Of a DNA stretch of 64,000 nt, positions 33,407 through 43,397 are shown in pieces. A program made the translations under genes and the position numbers. The notes under the pieces are model-generated. The model was given only the letters and a program-made list of their open reading frames with translations, was not told the DNA's origin and did no database searches. Source of the DNA: Arthrobacter alpinus (GTDB lineage Bacteria > Actinomycetota > Actinomycetes > Actinomycetales > Micrococcaceae); NCBI RefSeq assembly GCF_001294625.1, contig NZ_CP012677.1, positions 3,348,001-3,412,000 on the forward strand, given 5' to 3'. The first letter of the stretch is position 1; each line of letters begins with the position of its first letter.

Positions 33407-35203
33407 ATGTCTAATGAACCAAGGGCGCGAATCCCCGCCAAACCCGACTTCCCGCCGTCGTACACCTCTTCGCTGGTGTCCTCCGGCGAACCGCTAACCG
33501 CATCCCCACCCACCGGTGCGCTGCCCGCGGTGGCCGCCGCGCAGACGCAGGCGCAGACAGTACGCTCCAGCGCCAGCATGGCTGTTGGCACGCTGGTATC
33601 GCGCATTCTGGGGTTCGTCAAGGCCATTGTGCTGGGCATCGCGGTGGCCGGGACCACCGCGGGCAATATCTTTGAGAGCTCCAACTACCTGCCAAACCTG
33701 ATCTTCATGCTGGTGGCCGGTGGCGTCTTCAATGCCGTTTTGATTCCGCAGATCGTCAAGGCGAGCAAACAGCCGGACAGGGGCACAGATTTCATTTCCC
33801 GGCTGTTGACGCTGGGAATTGTGGGCCTGTTCACCCTGACAGCCCTGGTGGTAATACTGGTGACCCCCATCACCTCGCTGACCACCGCCTATTCGGGCAA
33901 AGACCTGGAGCTGGCCATCACTTTCGGGCTGTTCCTGCTTCCCCAAATCTTCTTTTATGGGCTGTACTCGCTGCTGGGGCAGGTACTCAACGCTCACAAC
34001 GCTTTCAAGGCCTACGCTTGGGCCCCCGTACTGAACAACGTGGTGGCCATTGCGGGGCTGCTCATGTTCATTGCGGTGGCGGGCAGTTCCGCCACCACCG
34101 AGCATACGGTGGACAACTGGACGTCCGGACAAAGCTGGATTTTGGCGGGGACGGCGACACTGGGCATCGTGGTCCAGTCGGTGATTCTGCTGGTTCCCGT
34201 CCACCGCCTGGGCCTGAAGCTGCGCCCACGCTTTGACTGGCGAGACACAGGCTTAGGTGCCACCGCCAGGATCGCCGGTTGGGTGATGGGCACCATGGTC
34301 ATTGGCAACCTGAGCTTCATAGTTATCTTGCGCATCGCCACCATCCCCATTGCCAGCATGACCGGCGGCGGTGCCGACGCGGACTCCGTCATTCCCGGCC
34401 CCTATGCACTCAACCGCGCCGTTGAGTTGTACATCATGCCGCACTCCATCATCGCGCTGTCGATCGCCACCGTCATGTTCACGGCCATGGCCCGGGCTGC
34501 CGCCGCGCATGACTTTTCCAAGCTTCGCTCCTCACTGTCCGGGGCCTTGCGCACCACGGGTGTGGCCACGGTGTTTGCCGGTGTCGCCCTGTTAGTACTA
34601 TCGGGCCCCTTCGGCATGCTCTTTGGCGGCAACAAGGAATTTGCCGGACGGCAGATCGCAATCGTGCTGGCCATCCTGGCTATCGGGGCGCCCTTTTATA
34701 GCATCAACTTCATTTTGAACCGCGTGTTTTATGCGCAGGAAAACGCCAAAACACCCTTTCTTATCCAGTGCATCATGGTGGTCATCGGTTTGGGGACCGC
34801 CTTGCTGGCCGCGCTTCTGCCACCGCCGCTGATCATTTACGGGATCGCTGCCAGTTACACCATCAGCAACCTTTTGGGGCCCCTGGTCAGTCACCTGTTC
34901 TTGCGCGCAAGGTTGGGCGACTATGGCGGCGGATTGATCTTGCGCGCCCACATGCGCTTCCTGGCGGCGGCCCTGGTATCCGGGCTGGTGGGCGAGCTGG
35001 CCCTGAGTTTCTTTGGCGGTTCCGATCCCGGCGGATTCATGTGGCATTCCATCACGGCTGCCGCGGCGACACTCGCCGTGGTGGGGACGGTCATGGCCGT
35101 GGTTTACGTGATCATGCTGAAGGTTTTGCGTGTGCGCGAACTTGACGACATCACCGCCCCACTGCTTTCAAAAGTGAGGTCACGGCTTTCACGCAGTAAG
35201 TAG
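33407..35203 (+). CDS. murJ: Lipid II flippase MurJ (MviN)
   Basis: About 598 residues with some fourteen membrane helices after a cytoplasmic Pro-rich N-terminus. Conserved MurJ regions include ASMAVGTLVSRILGFVKAIV, SNYLPNLIFMLVAGGVFNAV with the first-helix charged residues, and NFILNRVFYAQENAKTPF. It moves the peptidoglycan precursor lipid II to the outer face. GGGGA about 6 bases before the ATG at 33407 favours that start; ATG 33392 is possible. The next gene encodes a pseudokinase-like membrane protein. Confidence 0.94.
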   Translation: MSNEPRARIPAKPDFPPSYTSSLVSSGEPLTASPPTGALPAVAAAQTQAQTVRSSASMAVGTLVSRILGFVKAIVLGIAVAGTTAGNIFESSNYLPNLIFMLVAGGVFNAVLIPQIVKASKQPDRGTDFISRLLTLGIVGLFTLTALVVILVTPITSLTTAYSGKDLELAITFGLFLLPQIFFYGLYSLLGQVLNAHNAFKAYAWAPVLNNVVAIAGLLMFIAVAGSSATTEHTVDNWTSGQSWILAGTATLGIVVQSVILLVPVHRLGLKLRPRFDWRDTGLGATARIAGWVMGTMVIGNLSFIVILRIATIPIASMTGGGADADSVIPGPYALNRAVELYIMPHSIIALSIATVMFTAMARAAAAHDFSKLRSSLSGALRTTGVATVFAGVALLVLSGPFGMLFGGNKEFAGRQIAIVLAILAIGAPFYSINFILNRVFYAQENAKTPFLIQCIMVVIGLGTALLAALLPPPLIIYGIAASYTISNLLGPLVSHLFLRARLGDYGGGLILRAHMRFLAAALVSGLVGELALSFFGGSDPGGFMWHSITAAAATLAVVGTVMAVVYVIMLKVLRVRELDDITAPLLSKVRSRLSRSK

Positions 35204-35336
35204 CCCATCACCGTTTCACTCGTGCAGTTCAGTGTAAACTCCTGTTTCTTCAGCTGCGTCCTATAGAATCATTGAGATTATGGCTGAGTTCATTGGTTTC
35301 AGTATCAGCCATCCCAAAAGTTACAAGGAGGACTTG

Positions 35337-36722
35337 GTGCCACAAGCAATCGACGTGGGCTCCATCCTTGGTGGCCGCTACAAAGTGACCGGCCGAATCC
35401 TGGCCTCCGCCGAGGACGACATCATTTTGGACGGCCTCGACCAGGTTCTAAACCGACCGGTCAGTATACTCGTTTCTGCTGTGGAAAACTCGGGAAATCT
35501 AACCCAAAGTGCGCGTGAAGTTGCCACTGGTGAACGCATGTCCGCCGTGTCCATTTTGGATCTGGGCACCCAGGACGGATCCACCTATCTGATCGCGTCC
35601 AGAACTTCCCCGGCAGACCTCCTCGACCTGGTGGTTCCCACCGAGCTCGCGGACGAAGACGTCTACCGCGAACCATTTTTCACCGACACCTTGGGCACAG
35701 AAATCTTCGGCTCGGCGCGTGACGACGCACCCAAGGGTGGGCCCTACGTCTACGAGGACAACACCCCCCTGACACCGGCACACCAGTACCCTGCCGTCCT
35801 TCCCATGCCGGCGACCCCGCCGCCAGCAGCCCTCCCCGCGGCCACCGCAGCCCACGCAGCGACCCCGGCAGCCGCCGTCGTGCCACCCAAGGACGCCGCC
35901 CCAAAGGTGACCTTGTGGAGCGAGGACGACTACGGCTTCATCAATGACGACCACAACGCCGCAACCAGCCAGGGACGTAAGGGTGGCACATTTCCCGCCG
36001 AGGTCCTCGCGGCTAGCGGCGACTTTGACCCTGCCGAAGACTTCGACGAGGACGACGAAAATGCCCCGCGGACCGGAGGCCGCTGGCTCACGGGCATCAT
36101 CGTCGCGGTTTTGGTGGTGGGCGCCCTGGTGTTTGCCGTCTCACACATTGGCTCGCTGATAAACGGCGGAAACCTCGCCGGTGACACCAGCCCAGCCACC
36201 CAATCCCAGTCTCAGACCACCGCTGGCGCGGAAACCTCCAGCGTTCCACCGGTGGCCCCCGTGGTGCCCCCTGTCGTTGTTGGCACCACCGACGTCACCA
36301 CCTATGTTGCCGGGGCTGCACGTTATGGCGATCAATTCATCCCGCGCCTAAAGGATGCTACCGACGGCAACAAGGGCACATACTGGCCCACCGTTGAATT
36401 CTCCAACGACTCCTTCGCCGGTGTCACTGACAGCATCGACCTTGCCATTGAATTGCAAGCCGAAGCCACCATTGACTCGGTGACCATTAACCAAATTGGC
36501 GGTTCCGGTGGGCAATTCAACGTCCTCACCAACAGCGCACCTTCGCTTGATGGTGCCACGAAGATTGGCAGCGGCTCCTTTAGTGCACCTGACTTCACCT
36601 TGAAAGCAGCCCCGGGAGTGAAGGCCAAATACGTGATTATCAGCTTCACGCAATTGCCTAAGCTGCAACCTTTTGTGACCTACCCCTACGGTATGAAGAT
36701 CGCGGAAATCAGTATCAAGTAG
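35337..36722 (+). CDS. Membrane protein with kinase-like N-terminal domain and discoidin-like external domain
   Basis: 461 residues from a GTG at 35337, which has AAGGAGG 7 bases ahead; an ATG at 35280 lacks one. The N-terminus (DVGSILGGRYKVTGRIL ... LDQVLNRPVSILVS) follows a Ser/Thr kinase N-lobe, but no catalytic HRD or DFG motif follows, so it is a pseudokinase fragment. A Pro/Ala-rich linker, an acidic patch, one membrane helix (about residues 250-270) and an external beta-rich domain resembling discoidin/F5-8C (DATDGNKGTYWPTVEF) follow. In mycobacteria MurJ is fused to such domains, so a role in regulating MurJ is inferred. Confidence 0.8.
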   Translation: MPQAIDVGSILGGRYKVTGRILASAEDDIILDGLDQVLNRPVSILVSAVENSGNLTQSAREVATGERMSAVSILDLGTQDGSTYLIASRTSPADLLDLVVPTELADEDVYREPFFTDTLGTEIFGSARDDAPKGGPYVYEDNTPLTPAHQYPAVLPMPATPPPAALPAATAAHAATPAAAVVPPKDAAPKVTLWSEDDYGFINDDHNAATSQGRKGGTFPAEVLAASGDFDPAEDFDEDDENAPRTGGRWLTGIIVAVLVVGALVFAVSHIGSLINGGNLAGDTSPATQSQSQTTAGAETSSVPPVAPVVPPVVVGTTDVTTYVAGAARYGDQFIPRLKDATDGNKGTYWPTVEFSNDSFAGVTDSIDLAIELQAEATIDSVTINQIGGSGGQFNVLTNSAPSLDGATKIGSGSFSAPDFTLKAAPGVKAKYVIISFTQLPKLQPFVTYPYGMKIAEISIK

Positions 36723-36866
36723 CCGCAGCCGCCCCCTTATGCGGCTCAGTGGCCTTGTTACCGGTCTGCACGGAATAACCTGATCCACAATTGGGTTATG
36801 AACTAACGAATACCCACGGCCATGGCTGCCTTGGTTGAAACGATGAAGGAAGAGGAACACTTACCC

Positions 36867-37823
36867 GTGACCACGCAAGCTACCCCCGCCAGCGATGTCC
36901 GCGACGTTATCATCGTCGGCTCCGGCCCCGCGGGCTACACGGCCGCCATCTACACCGCCCGGGCAGACCTCAAGCCGCTCATGATCGCCGGGTCCGTCAC
37001 AGCTGGTGGCGAATTGATGAACACCACTGATGTGGAGAACTACCCAGGTTTCCCCGACGGCATCATGGGTCCGGACCTGATGGAGAACTTCGGCAAGCAG
37101 GCCGAGCGTTTCGGCACCGAGGTCATGTACGACGACGTTGCTTCCCTTTCGCTTTCGGGTGCGGTCAAGACCGTAACCTTGGCAGACGGCCAGGAGTTCA
37201 AGGCACGCACCGTCATCATCTCCACAGGCTCCGCCTACCGCGAGCTTGGCGTTGAGGGCGAGAAGCGCCTGGTTGGCCACGGCGTAAGCTCGTGCGCCAC
37301 CTGCGACGGTTTCTTCTTCAAGGGCCACAACATCGCCGTCATAGGCGGCGGAGACTCCGCCATGGAGGAGGCCATCTTCCTGACCAAGTTCGCCGAGTCA
37401 GTCACCGTCGTGCATCGCCGCGACACGTTACGCGCCTCCAAAATTATGGCCACCCGCGCACTGAACCACCCCAAGATCAAGTTTGTGTGGAATTCCGAGG
37501 TGGTGGGAATTGACGGTGACGCCAAGGTGACGGGTATCCGCCTGAACAACCTGGTCACGGGCGAGAAGAGTGATCTTACCGTCACCGGCGTTTTCGTTGC
37601 CATCGGCAACGATCCCCGCGTTGACTTGGTCAAGGATGTCTTGGATCTGACGGACGCTGGGACCATTGCAGTCTCGGCTCGCTCTTCCAAAACCTCTATC
37701 CCTGGCGTATTCGCCGCCGGCGACGTCATTGACCCCACGTATCGCCAGGCCATCACCGCGTCCGGTTCAGGCTGTGTTGCTGCACTGGATGTGGAGCACT
37801 ATCTCGCCGAGCTGGATTCCTAA
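36867..37823 (+). CDS. trxB: Thioredoxin reductase
   Basis: 318 residues from a GTG at 36867 with AGAGGA upstream. The FAD motif is [20 protein letters not shown], the redox-active CATC is in [13 protein letters not shown] near residue 147, the NADPH motif is [17 protein letters not shown], and the last FAD motif is [23 protein letters not shown]. It uses NADPH to reduce thioredoxin, encoded 17 bases downstream. Confidence 0.97.
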   Translation: MTTQATPASDVRDVIIVGSGPAGYTAAIYTARADLKPLMIAGSVTAGGELMNTTDVENYPGFPDGIMGPDLMENFGKQAERFGTEVMYDDVASLSLSGAVKTVTLADGQEFKARTVIISTGSAYRELGVEGEKRLVGHGVSSCATCDGFFFKGHNIAVIGGGDSAMEEAIFLTKFAESVTVVHRRDTLRASKIMATRALNHPKIKFVWNSEVVGIDGDAKVTGIRLNNLVTGEKSDLTVTGVFVAIGNDPRVDLVKDVLDLTDAGTIAVSARSSKTSIPGVFAAGDVIDPTYRQAITASGSGCVAALDVEHYLAELDS

Positions 37824-37840
37824 GAGAAAGTAGTCTGAGA

Positions 37841-38167
37841 ATGAGCAATGCAAAAAATACTACCGATGCCACCTTCGCCGACGACGTCCTCAATGCGGAA
37901 ATGCCCGTCATTGTCGACTTCTGGGCAGAGTGGTGCGGTCCTTGCCGTAAAATCGGTCCCATCCTTGACGAGATCTCTGTTGAGTACGCCGACAAGGTCC
38001 AGGTCATCAAGGTCGACGTTGATGCCAACCCGGCCATTTCAGCCAAGTATGGAATCACCTCCATTCCGGCCGTATACCTCTTCCAAGGTGGCGAGGTCAA
38101 GAGCACAGTCATTGGTGCCCGACCCAAGCAATACATTGAAAAAGAGTTTGCCGAGTACTTGAAGTAA
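37841..38167 (+). CDS. trxA: Thioredoxin
   Basis: 108 residues. The active site is FWAEWCGPCRKIGPIL, with the cis-Pro loop in GITSIPAVYLFQGGE. It reduces protein disulfides and ribonucleotide reductase. It follows trxB in an operon and is ended by a strong hairpin. Confidence 0.98.
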   Translation: MSNAKNTTDATFADDVLNAEMPVIVDFWAEWCGPCRKIGPILDEISVEYADKVQVIKVDVDANPAISAKYGITSIPAVYLFQGGEVKSTVIGARPKQYIEKEFAEYLK

Positions 38168-38183
38168 TTATTGCCTGATAGTT

Positions 38184-38224
38184 AAATGGGTGTGGGCCGG
38201 ACGATATCCGGCCCACACCCATTT
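38184..38224 (+). terminator. Terminator hairpin after trxA
   Basis: AAATGGGTGTGGGCCGGA, five-base loop, TCCGGCCCACACCCATTT: an 18-bp perfect stem starting 17 bases past the trxA stop. TTT closes the right arm. Confidence 0.85.
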
Positions 38225-38308
38225 GGGCCAATCCGTCCAGTTCTCCCAGATTGATCCTAAGCACCAAAAGTGGAGGCCTGGCCCGGTGGTCCAGCCGGTC
38301 GAGGCCCG

Positions 38309-38324
38309 TGTTTCACGTGGAACA
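38309..38324. promoter_or_regulatory. parS site 1 (centromere-like ParB binding site)
   Basis: TGTTTCACGTGGAACA is the exact complement of the classical TGTTCCACGTGAAACA. It lies between the trxA and GNAT genes, about 7.4 kb from parB, and is the most distant of the six. Confidence 0.85.
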
Positions 38325-38334
38325 TGAAACCGTC

Positions 38335-38802
38335 CTAGGAGAGCGTCTTCGCCATTGTGATAGAAGTTGGCAGGTAGCCCAGAGAATCATAGAGGGTCCG
38401 GGCCACCGTATTGAACCCGAATACGTGCAGCCCGAGTTCCTTCCCGCCGCGACGCTTCGCTTCCGCCTCGGCCAGCAGCATGGCCGCCCTTCCGAAACCC
38501 TGGCCCCGGTGTTGGGAATGGACGCCGATGTCCCACACCCACCAGGCACCGTCCCGGGCCGTCGATTCCGGACCTATCCACAGGAACCCCACAACCTCAC
38601 CATCAGCGACAAGCTCATTGACCAGATGCCCTTCCGCGGGTTCACCGTCAGGGAAATACTTGGCATTGTCTGCCGCAGAATTCGCGCGGGCCAGTTCCGC
38701 AGATTCGCCCGATCTCATCCGGTCCTGTGCATAGTCCTCCAAGCACCACAGGAGCCAGTCCTGAAGTTGCTCGGCTGTCATCGGGCGAAGGCTAAGAGTC
38801 AT
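38335..38802 (-). CDS. GNAT-family N-acetyltransferase
   Basis: 155 residues from the ATG at 38802, which has GGAAGA upstream. The acetyl-CoA-binding loop is HSQHRGQGFGRAAMLLAEAE (RGQGFGRA) near residue 100, followed by LGLHVFGFNTVARTLYDSLG, the usual beta5-alpha4 region. It likely acetylates an amine of a small molecule or protein; the substrate is unknown. The longer frame to 38847 runs into the end of the decayed pnkp gene. Confidence 0.9.
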   Translation of the reverse strand: MTLSLRPMTAEQLQDWLLWCLEDYAQDRMRSGESAELARANSAADNAKYFPDGEPAEGHLVNELVADGEVVGFLWIGPESTARDGAWWVWDIGVHSQHRGQGFGRAAMLLAEAEAKRRGGKELGLHVFGFNTVARTLYDSLGYLPTSITMAKTLS

Positions 38803-39783
38803 GGATGTAAGTCTTCCACAATCACCGTTCAGAGTCTTAGGATCCACCTACTTCAACTCCATGGCCAGAACGGCAAACACAGCCTGGGACCCGCCAGAGC
38901 GATTCGACGGCCACGAACCGTTCCAGCGACTCGAACCCCGGCGCGTACTACCTCAGTACCCTGGACCTTTTGTGGGCTGCATTTTGCTCCCGCAGCCTGG
39001 CCACCTGATCGGGTTCAGTGTAGTCGGGTCCGCAGATCATGCGCAGCTACTCCCGTCCGCGGACCTTGAGTCCGGGCTGGATCAGCCGATTGCCGTCGGG
39101 GGTGAGTTTTGCAAATGGTTTGACCAACATCCCCTCCCCTCCGGCAGCTGTAAGGTCCAGCCACCGTTGTGTTCCCCTTTCAAGCGCCGCTGGCTCGCTC
39201 AGGTCGACGCTCAAGGATTGTGTCCTGCGGATCCGCTTCGGTTCAGCCCCTCCCAGTCGATCCAGAACCTTGAGGTGCCAGGGATGATCACTTCCGGTGT
39301 TTGTTCGCCCCCTTCCGATGCCTGAGTCTGGAAAGGGGCCAGCTGGACACTATCTAGGCCATTGGAGGGCGCACTGTACCGTCGATACGCGGCCACATAG
39401 TCTTCGGCATCCCGCGTCAGCACGACCACGGTCAGGAACCCCATGTGCTTCTCCTCGCAGATGACGTGCTCCACCCCTTCGGCCCGGTAGGCGGCATACG
39501 CTTCCCCGGGATGCTCCAAATATCCGACTTCCTTCGTTGCCCCCGCAGGGCTCATGGTTGGTGTCAGGTATGGCATCCACCGCGGATCTGCCCCCGACCT
39601 GCTCATGACATCCTCAACCTTGAGCATGCCGGGTGCCCGTTCCTGCACCGTGGGCTTTGTCGCGGCCACTGGTTTCATCAGGGCAAACCAGACTCTTTCT
39701 GCCGGTACCACCACCACTTCCCGTGCCGGATAGCGAAGGGCCGTCAGCTTGCGTCCAAAGACGACGCCCGTGTCAAGACACAT

Positions 39784-40048
39784 GCCCCGTTACCTTTTTA
39801 GTAGCCCCTTAAAGAGTAAGAATTGGGGTTGTTGGCCTGTCGGTCCCGGCAGGATTAAATCCCCCCGTCATTGATGATCAGGGGGGTGTTGCCGCCGGGA
39901 TCCGATAGGCGCCAGTGGATCGCTAATGGGGGCCGGACCAGCACAGCGAACCACCGTGTAGGTCAGCCGTAACGAAAGATGTCGAGCCTTGCCGCCGCAG
40001 GACAAGCCAACGAAGGTTTCACAGGACACTATTTCTGGGAGGTTTGCG
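39784..40048 (+). ncRNA. Non-coding left end of the IS110 element, candidate bridge RNA
   Basis: IS110-group elements encode a guide (bridge) RNA in the non-coding end upstream of the recombinase. This 265-base stretch has no gene. It has a stem CCCCCC (39861-39866) / GGGGGG (39881-39886) with a 14-base loop, and other GC-rich pairing segments. The exact RNA ends and guide loops cannot be fixed by eye. Confidence 0.4.
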
Positions 40049-41247
40049 TTGATCAAGAACCATGACGAAGTCGATATCTTCATTGGTGTTGATGTGGGCA
40101 AAAGCAATCACCACGCGGTCGCTATCGACCGAAAAGGCAAGAAACTCCTCGACCGGGCCCTGCACCAGGACGAGGCCAAACTCCGTGCCATCATCAAGTC
40201 CGTAGGAGGCAAGGGCGCGGTGTTGCTGGTCGTGGATCAGCCTTTGACCATTGCTGCGCTGCGGGTCGCTGTGGCCCAGGCTGAGGGAATCTTGGTTGGC
40301 TATATTCCGGGTTTGGCGATGCGTCGCATCGCGGACCTGCATCCCTGAGAAGCCAAGAACGATGCCCAGGATGCGGCCATTATTGCTGAAGCAGCCCGGT
40401 CTCTGCCGCATACGCTGCGTTCGATTGTCCTCGCCGATGAACAAGCCGCTGAACACTCCATTCTGTGCGGTTTTGACGACGATCTGGCCAAGCAGGCCCC
40501 CGCGACCTCGAACCGGATCCGAGGCCTACTGACTCAAGTTCACCCAGCCCTGGAACGTGTCATCGGCACGCACCTGAATCACCCTGCCATGGCCGAGTTA
40601 CTGATCAAATACCCAACCCCGGAAAAGCTGCGCAAGGCCGGGCAACCCCCCGTGGCGACACTGCTCGCCAAGTACGCGCCACGAGCAGGAAACCGTTGGG
40701 CCGCCGATGTTTTTTCGCCTTGGGCGAGCAGACCGTCGTCGTCGCCGGAACCGGTGCTGCAGGCATTGTTCTGCCCCTACTCGCCGCAATGCTCAAGCAA
40801 CTGCGCACCGCTAGGGATGAGCTCCTGACCCAGGTTGAAGCGCTCGTGGAGGCCCACCCTCTTCACCTCGTCCTGACCTCCATGCCCGCGGTCGGCGTCA
40901 GGACAAAAGCACGCATCATCACCGAGGTTTCGGTCAAGGAATTCCAGACTGCCGGCCACCTCGCTTCCTACGCCGGGCTGGCACCGGTGACCTGGCGATC
41001 GGGCACTTCGATCCGTGGCGACCACCTCTCCAAGAAGGGCAATAAGTCCCTGAAGCGGGCGTTCTTCCTCTCCGCGTTCGCGGCACTGAAAGACCCACTC
41101 TCCCGGGCCTACTACGACAGGAAACGAGCCGAGGGAAAACGCCACAACCAAGCCCTAATCGCCCTCGCCCGACGCCGCTGCGACGTGCTCTTCGCGATGC
41201 TCCCCAACGGCGCCCTCTACGACGTCCCGACCACCAAAATTACATAA
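40049..41247 (+). pseudogene. IS110-family transposase (DEDD recombinase), broken
   Basis: A TTG at 40049 with GGGAGG upstream begins the frame; DIFIGVDVGKSNHHAVAIDR is the RuvC-like N-terminal domain with its catalytic Asp. The frame is stopped by TGA at 40346-40348, where DLHP-stop-EAKNDAQDAAI should read Gly. It continues in the same frame until a run of six T near 40710-40716 shifts it. The rest, ALGEQTVVVAGTGAAGIV to HLASYAGLAPVTWRSGTSIR (Tnp domain with catalytic Ser), is in another frame. Two lesions make it inactive without help from another copy. Confidence 0.85.
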
Positions 41248-42167
41248 CCACTCAAAGAAAGCAGCTACCGGACACACCCCGGCAGCCACTACTCCATGCC
41301 CAAAAATACCTCGACAATATTTTTGAAGAAGAACCGCCAAAACCCTTGACGAAAAACATAGGGCCACCCCTTACCCATTCCGCCTCCAGGTGGGCGAATG
41401 TCCATAGAGAACTGTTGCCTTTCCCCTGTAGTCTTCGGCCCACGGTAGCCGCACCGGCAGGCCGTAACCCATAGTGACCTTCTTCACCTTCAACGCACAT
41501 ACCAGCTTGTCCTCATGGTCTCCGGGCACGGCGTATGCGTGTGCGTGTGCGTTGCCGCCCAGGCCCGTCACCAGCCGCAGTACGCCGGGACTGTCCAGGC
41601 CGCGATCCACCAGGTCACCAACAAATGTGGCCCTGCATCCCATCGGGTGCGACGCGTCCACGGCTCGCACCCGACAATGGTGTAGCGAGAGTGTCCAGCA
41701 AGCTGGAACGGTCCCCCAGGCAGCCGTGGACGTCCCCAATCATGCCAAACGGACCGGTAGCTGCAGTGAAGTCGTTGAGAAGCGGTTCCCGTCTGAATCT
41801 GTCCTCCGCAATCTCTGACTCACTGATGATGACGTGGATTTTTTTGGAATCCCTCCCTGCGCAGGGACTTGAGCGAGCGCCGTAGTCGGTCCAGTTGCCG
41901 GCGACTGACACGCTCATCCAGCCGCCTGTCTACCCTCTGGCCGTTCCGCGCCAGGCCAGCCTTACAGGTAGGTCGAGCACCACGGCGACAGTGAGCACAT
42001 CATGGTCCCGTGCCAGTTTGACCAGGGCCCGCCTGGCATCAGCTTGCGCGTTGGTGGTGTCTATGTACCCGCTCCGCTCGCCCCCACAAGCACTAGGAGG
42101 CAAAACTTCGGGATGCCAAGTTCCGCCAAAGTTAGATCCACCTGAAAGTTGCAAGTTCGGTGGTTTT

Positions 42168-43397
42168 CACCCACGGGCCGAAATGCCACTGTGCATCCGT
42201 AGCCGCTCAAAGCGGTGGTCTGGATGTTGCATGGCACCGGCGGGCAACTGCGGGTACAACGGGTTGCATTCCACGTTGGGGGTGGTGATAATGACAGCTC
42301 CCGGTCTGGCGTGCCCAAAGATATTGCCCAGCAGAACCGGCAAACGCTAGGGTTCTAGGTGTTCGATCACTTCCATCAGGACCACCGCTTTGTTTCCGGC
42401 TCTCCTAGCGTCAATGTAGGTAGCTGAGCTGTGGATCAGGCGTAGCCGTTCGCGTTGGCGGTCACCAGGCTCGTCCATGCGCAGCGTCTCCGCTGCCCGG
42501 AATTGGCTCTGTCGGATACGTCAGCGCCAATGATCTCCGTGAACCGGGGCTCAGCTACCAGCCGCTGCGTGAGTGTTCCGTCCCCGCAGCCAAGATCCAC
42601 CACGCGTTAGCCCTGTACATCATGCTGTCCCGCCATAACCCTCTCCGCACACAGTCTGTGGAACGGGGCGGGAATCTTCCCGCAAACCTCTGTGGGGCGG
42701 GAGGTATGTCACCAGTGGCCTGCCCCTTCCGGATCGTTCCTGCCCGGTTGAGCAGTTGGGAGGCGACCTCGACCATCCCCCGCTGGTGGGCCAGATACTT
42801 GTTCATGAGAATTTCTCCGTCTGGGTACCCTCCCAGCCATCCTTAACCGGCCCTCAGTAACTTGCCGACTTCGTCGTCGCCAACCCAATAGTGTTTGGAA
42901 TCGTCCATGACCGGAAGAAGTCCATAGATTTGGCGCACCGCATCTTGCAGGCGCAGCTTAGCGGCAAGTTCAACTTTGAAGTAGCTATATTCATCCAGTC
43001 CGGGAACGCTGGATCAAGGCGATGCCCTGATACCACGCGCCCGCCGAGCGGAGCAAAGAGCCGCGTGGCCATCTCCTCGCCTCCCTTGACCGGGACGGGT
43101 TTCGACCTGGCGGTCAGATCCATGGCCGACACCGCGAGATCAGGCCGCTTTTCACACCACTCGTTCATGGCCGTGCGAGACAGCTGCCCCGGGGCCACCG
43201 CCGCCATGGAGGATGACGTTAAGGTCGGTCGTTCACATATTCGTCCAGGGAGGCAGCATCAGCTTTCTGACTCCGGGGTAGAACACATGGACCTGCCAGA
43301 CGCTTGCCTCAATTGTCTGGACCGTGGCCGGGTGCTTCCGGAGCAGGTACCCAAGGTCCGTCGCGTCGGGCCATGTGTAGGTCTTGGTCACGAGCAA
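42168..43397 (-). pseudogene. hen1: Hen1 RNA 3'-terminal 2'-O-methyltransferase, decayed
   Basis: Minus-strand fragments in order: TWPDATDLGYLLRKHPATVQ and HVFYPGV (Hen1 N-terminal domain); SLDEYVNDRP-stop; CEKRPDLAVSAMDLTAR, GGEEMATRLFAPLG; LLPVMDDSKHYWVGDDEVGK, LLRAG-stop-GWLGG, MNKYLAHQRGMVEVASQLLN; then the methyltransferase core VVDLGCGDGTLTQRLVAEPR, IIGADVSDRA, AVVLMEVIEHLEP-stop and VIITTPNVECNPLYPQLPAG with HPDHRFE. Each piece matches Hen1 in the right order, but frames change and several stops occur. It lies just upstream of pnkp, as in intact RNA-repair operons. Confidence 0.8.

Larger units (their letters stand above)
39784..41359 (+). mobile_element. IS110-family insertion sequence, inserted in pnkp
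   Basis: 1,576 bases between two copies of ACAT (39780-39783 and 41356-41359). Removing it at this point rejoins the minus-strand frame AEWVRGGP | MCLDTG, the correct Pnkp sequence, so the ends are well defined although IS110 elements lack clear terminal inverted repeats. It carries one transposase gene, broken by a stop and a frameshift, and a 265-base non-coding left end. Confidence 0.8.
38831..42141 (-). pseudogene. pnkp: Polynucleotide kinase-phosphatase-ligase (Pnkp), decayed and split by an IS element
   Basis: Fragments on the minus strand reconstruct Pnkp. Kinase: LAELGIPKFCLLVLVGASGA from a GTG at 42141, then a deletion, then YIDTTNAQADARRALVKLAR. Phosphatase: GPFGMIGDVHGC, ATFVGDLVDRGLDSPGVLRL, GLPVRLPWAEDYRGKATVLY. 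After the IS: MCLDTGVVFGRKLTALRYPA, then the ligase motif VICEEKHMG with Lys, and finally GEGMLVKPFAKLTPDG, IQPGLKVRGRE-stop-LRMICGPDYTEP and ESLERFVA, in more than one frame. Stops include a TAG after KVRGRE, where a Tyr belongs. Pnkp heals and seals cut RNA together with Hen1. This copy is dead. Confidence 0.82.

Noticed and set aside
40589..40828. Separate small gene inside the IS element
   Set aside because: It is the middle of the transposase frame between its stop codon and its frameshift.
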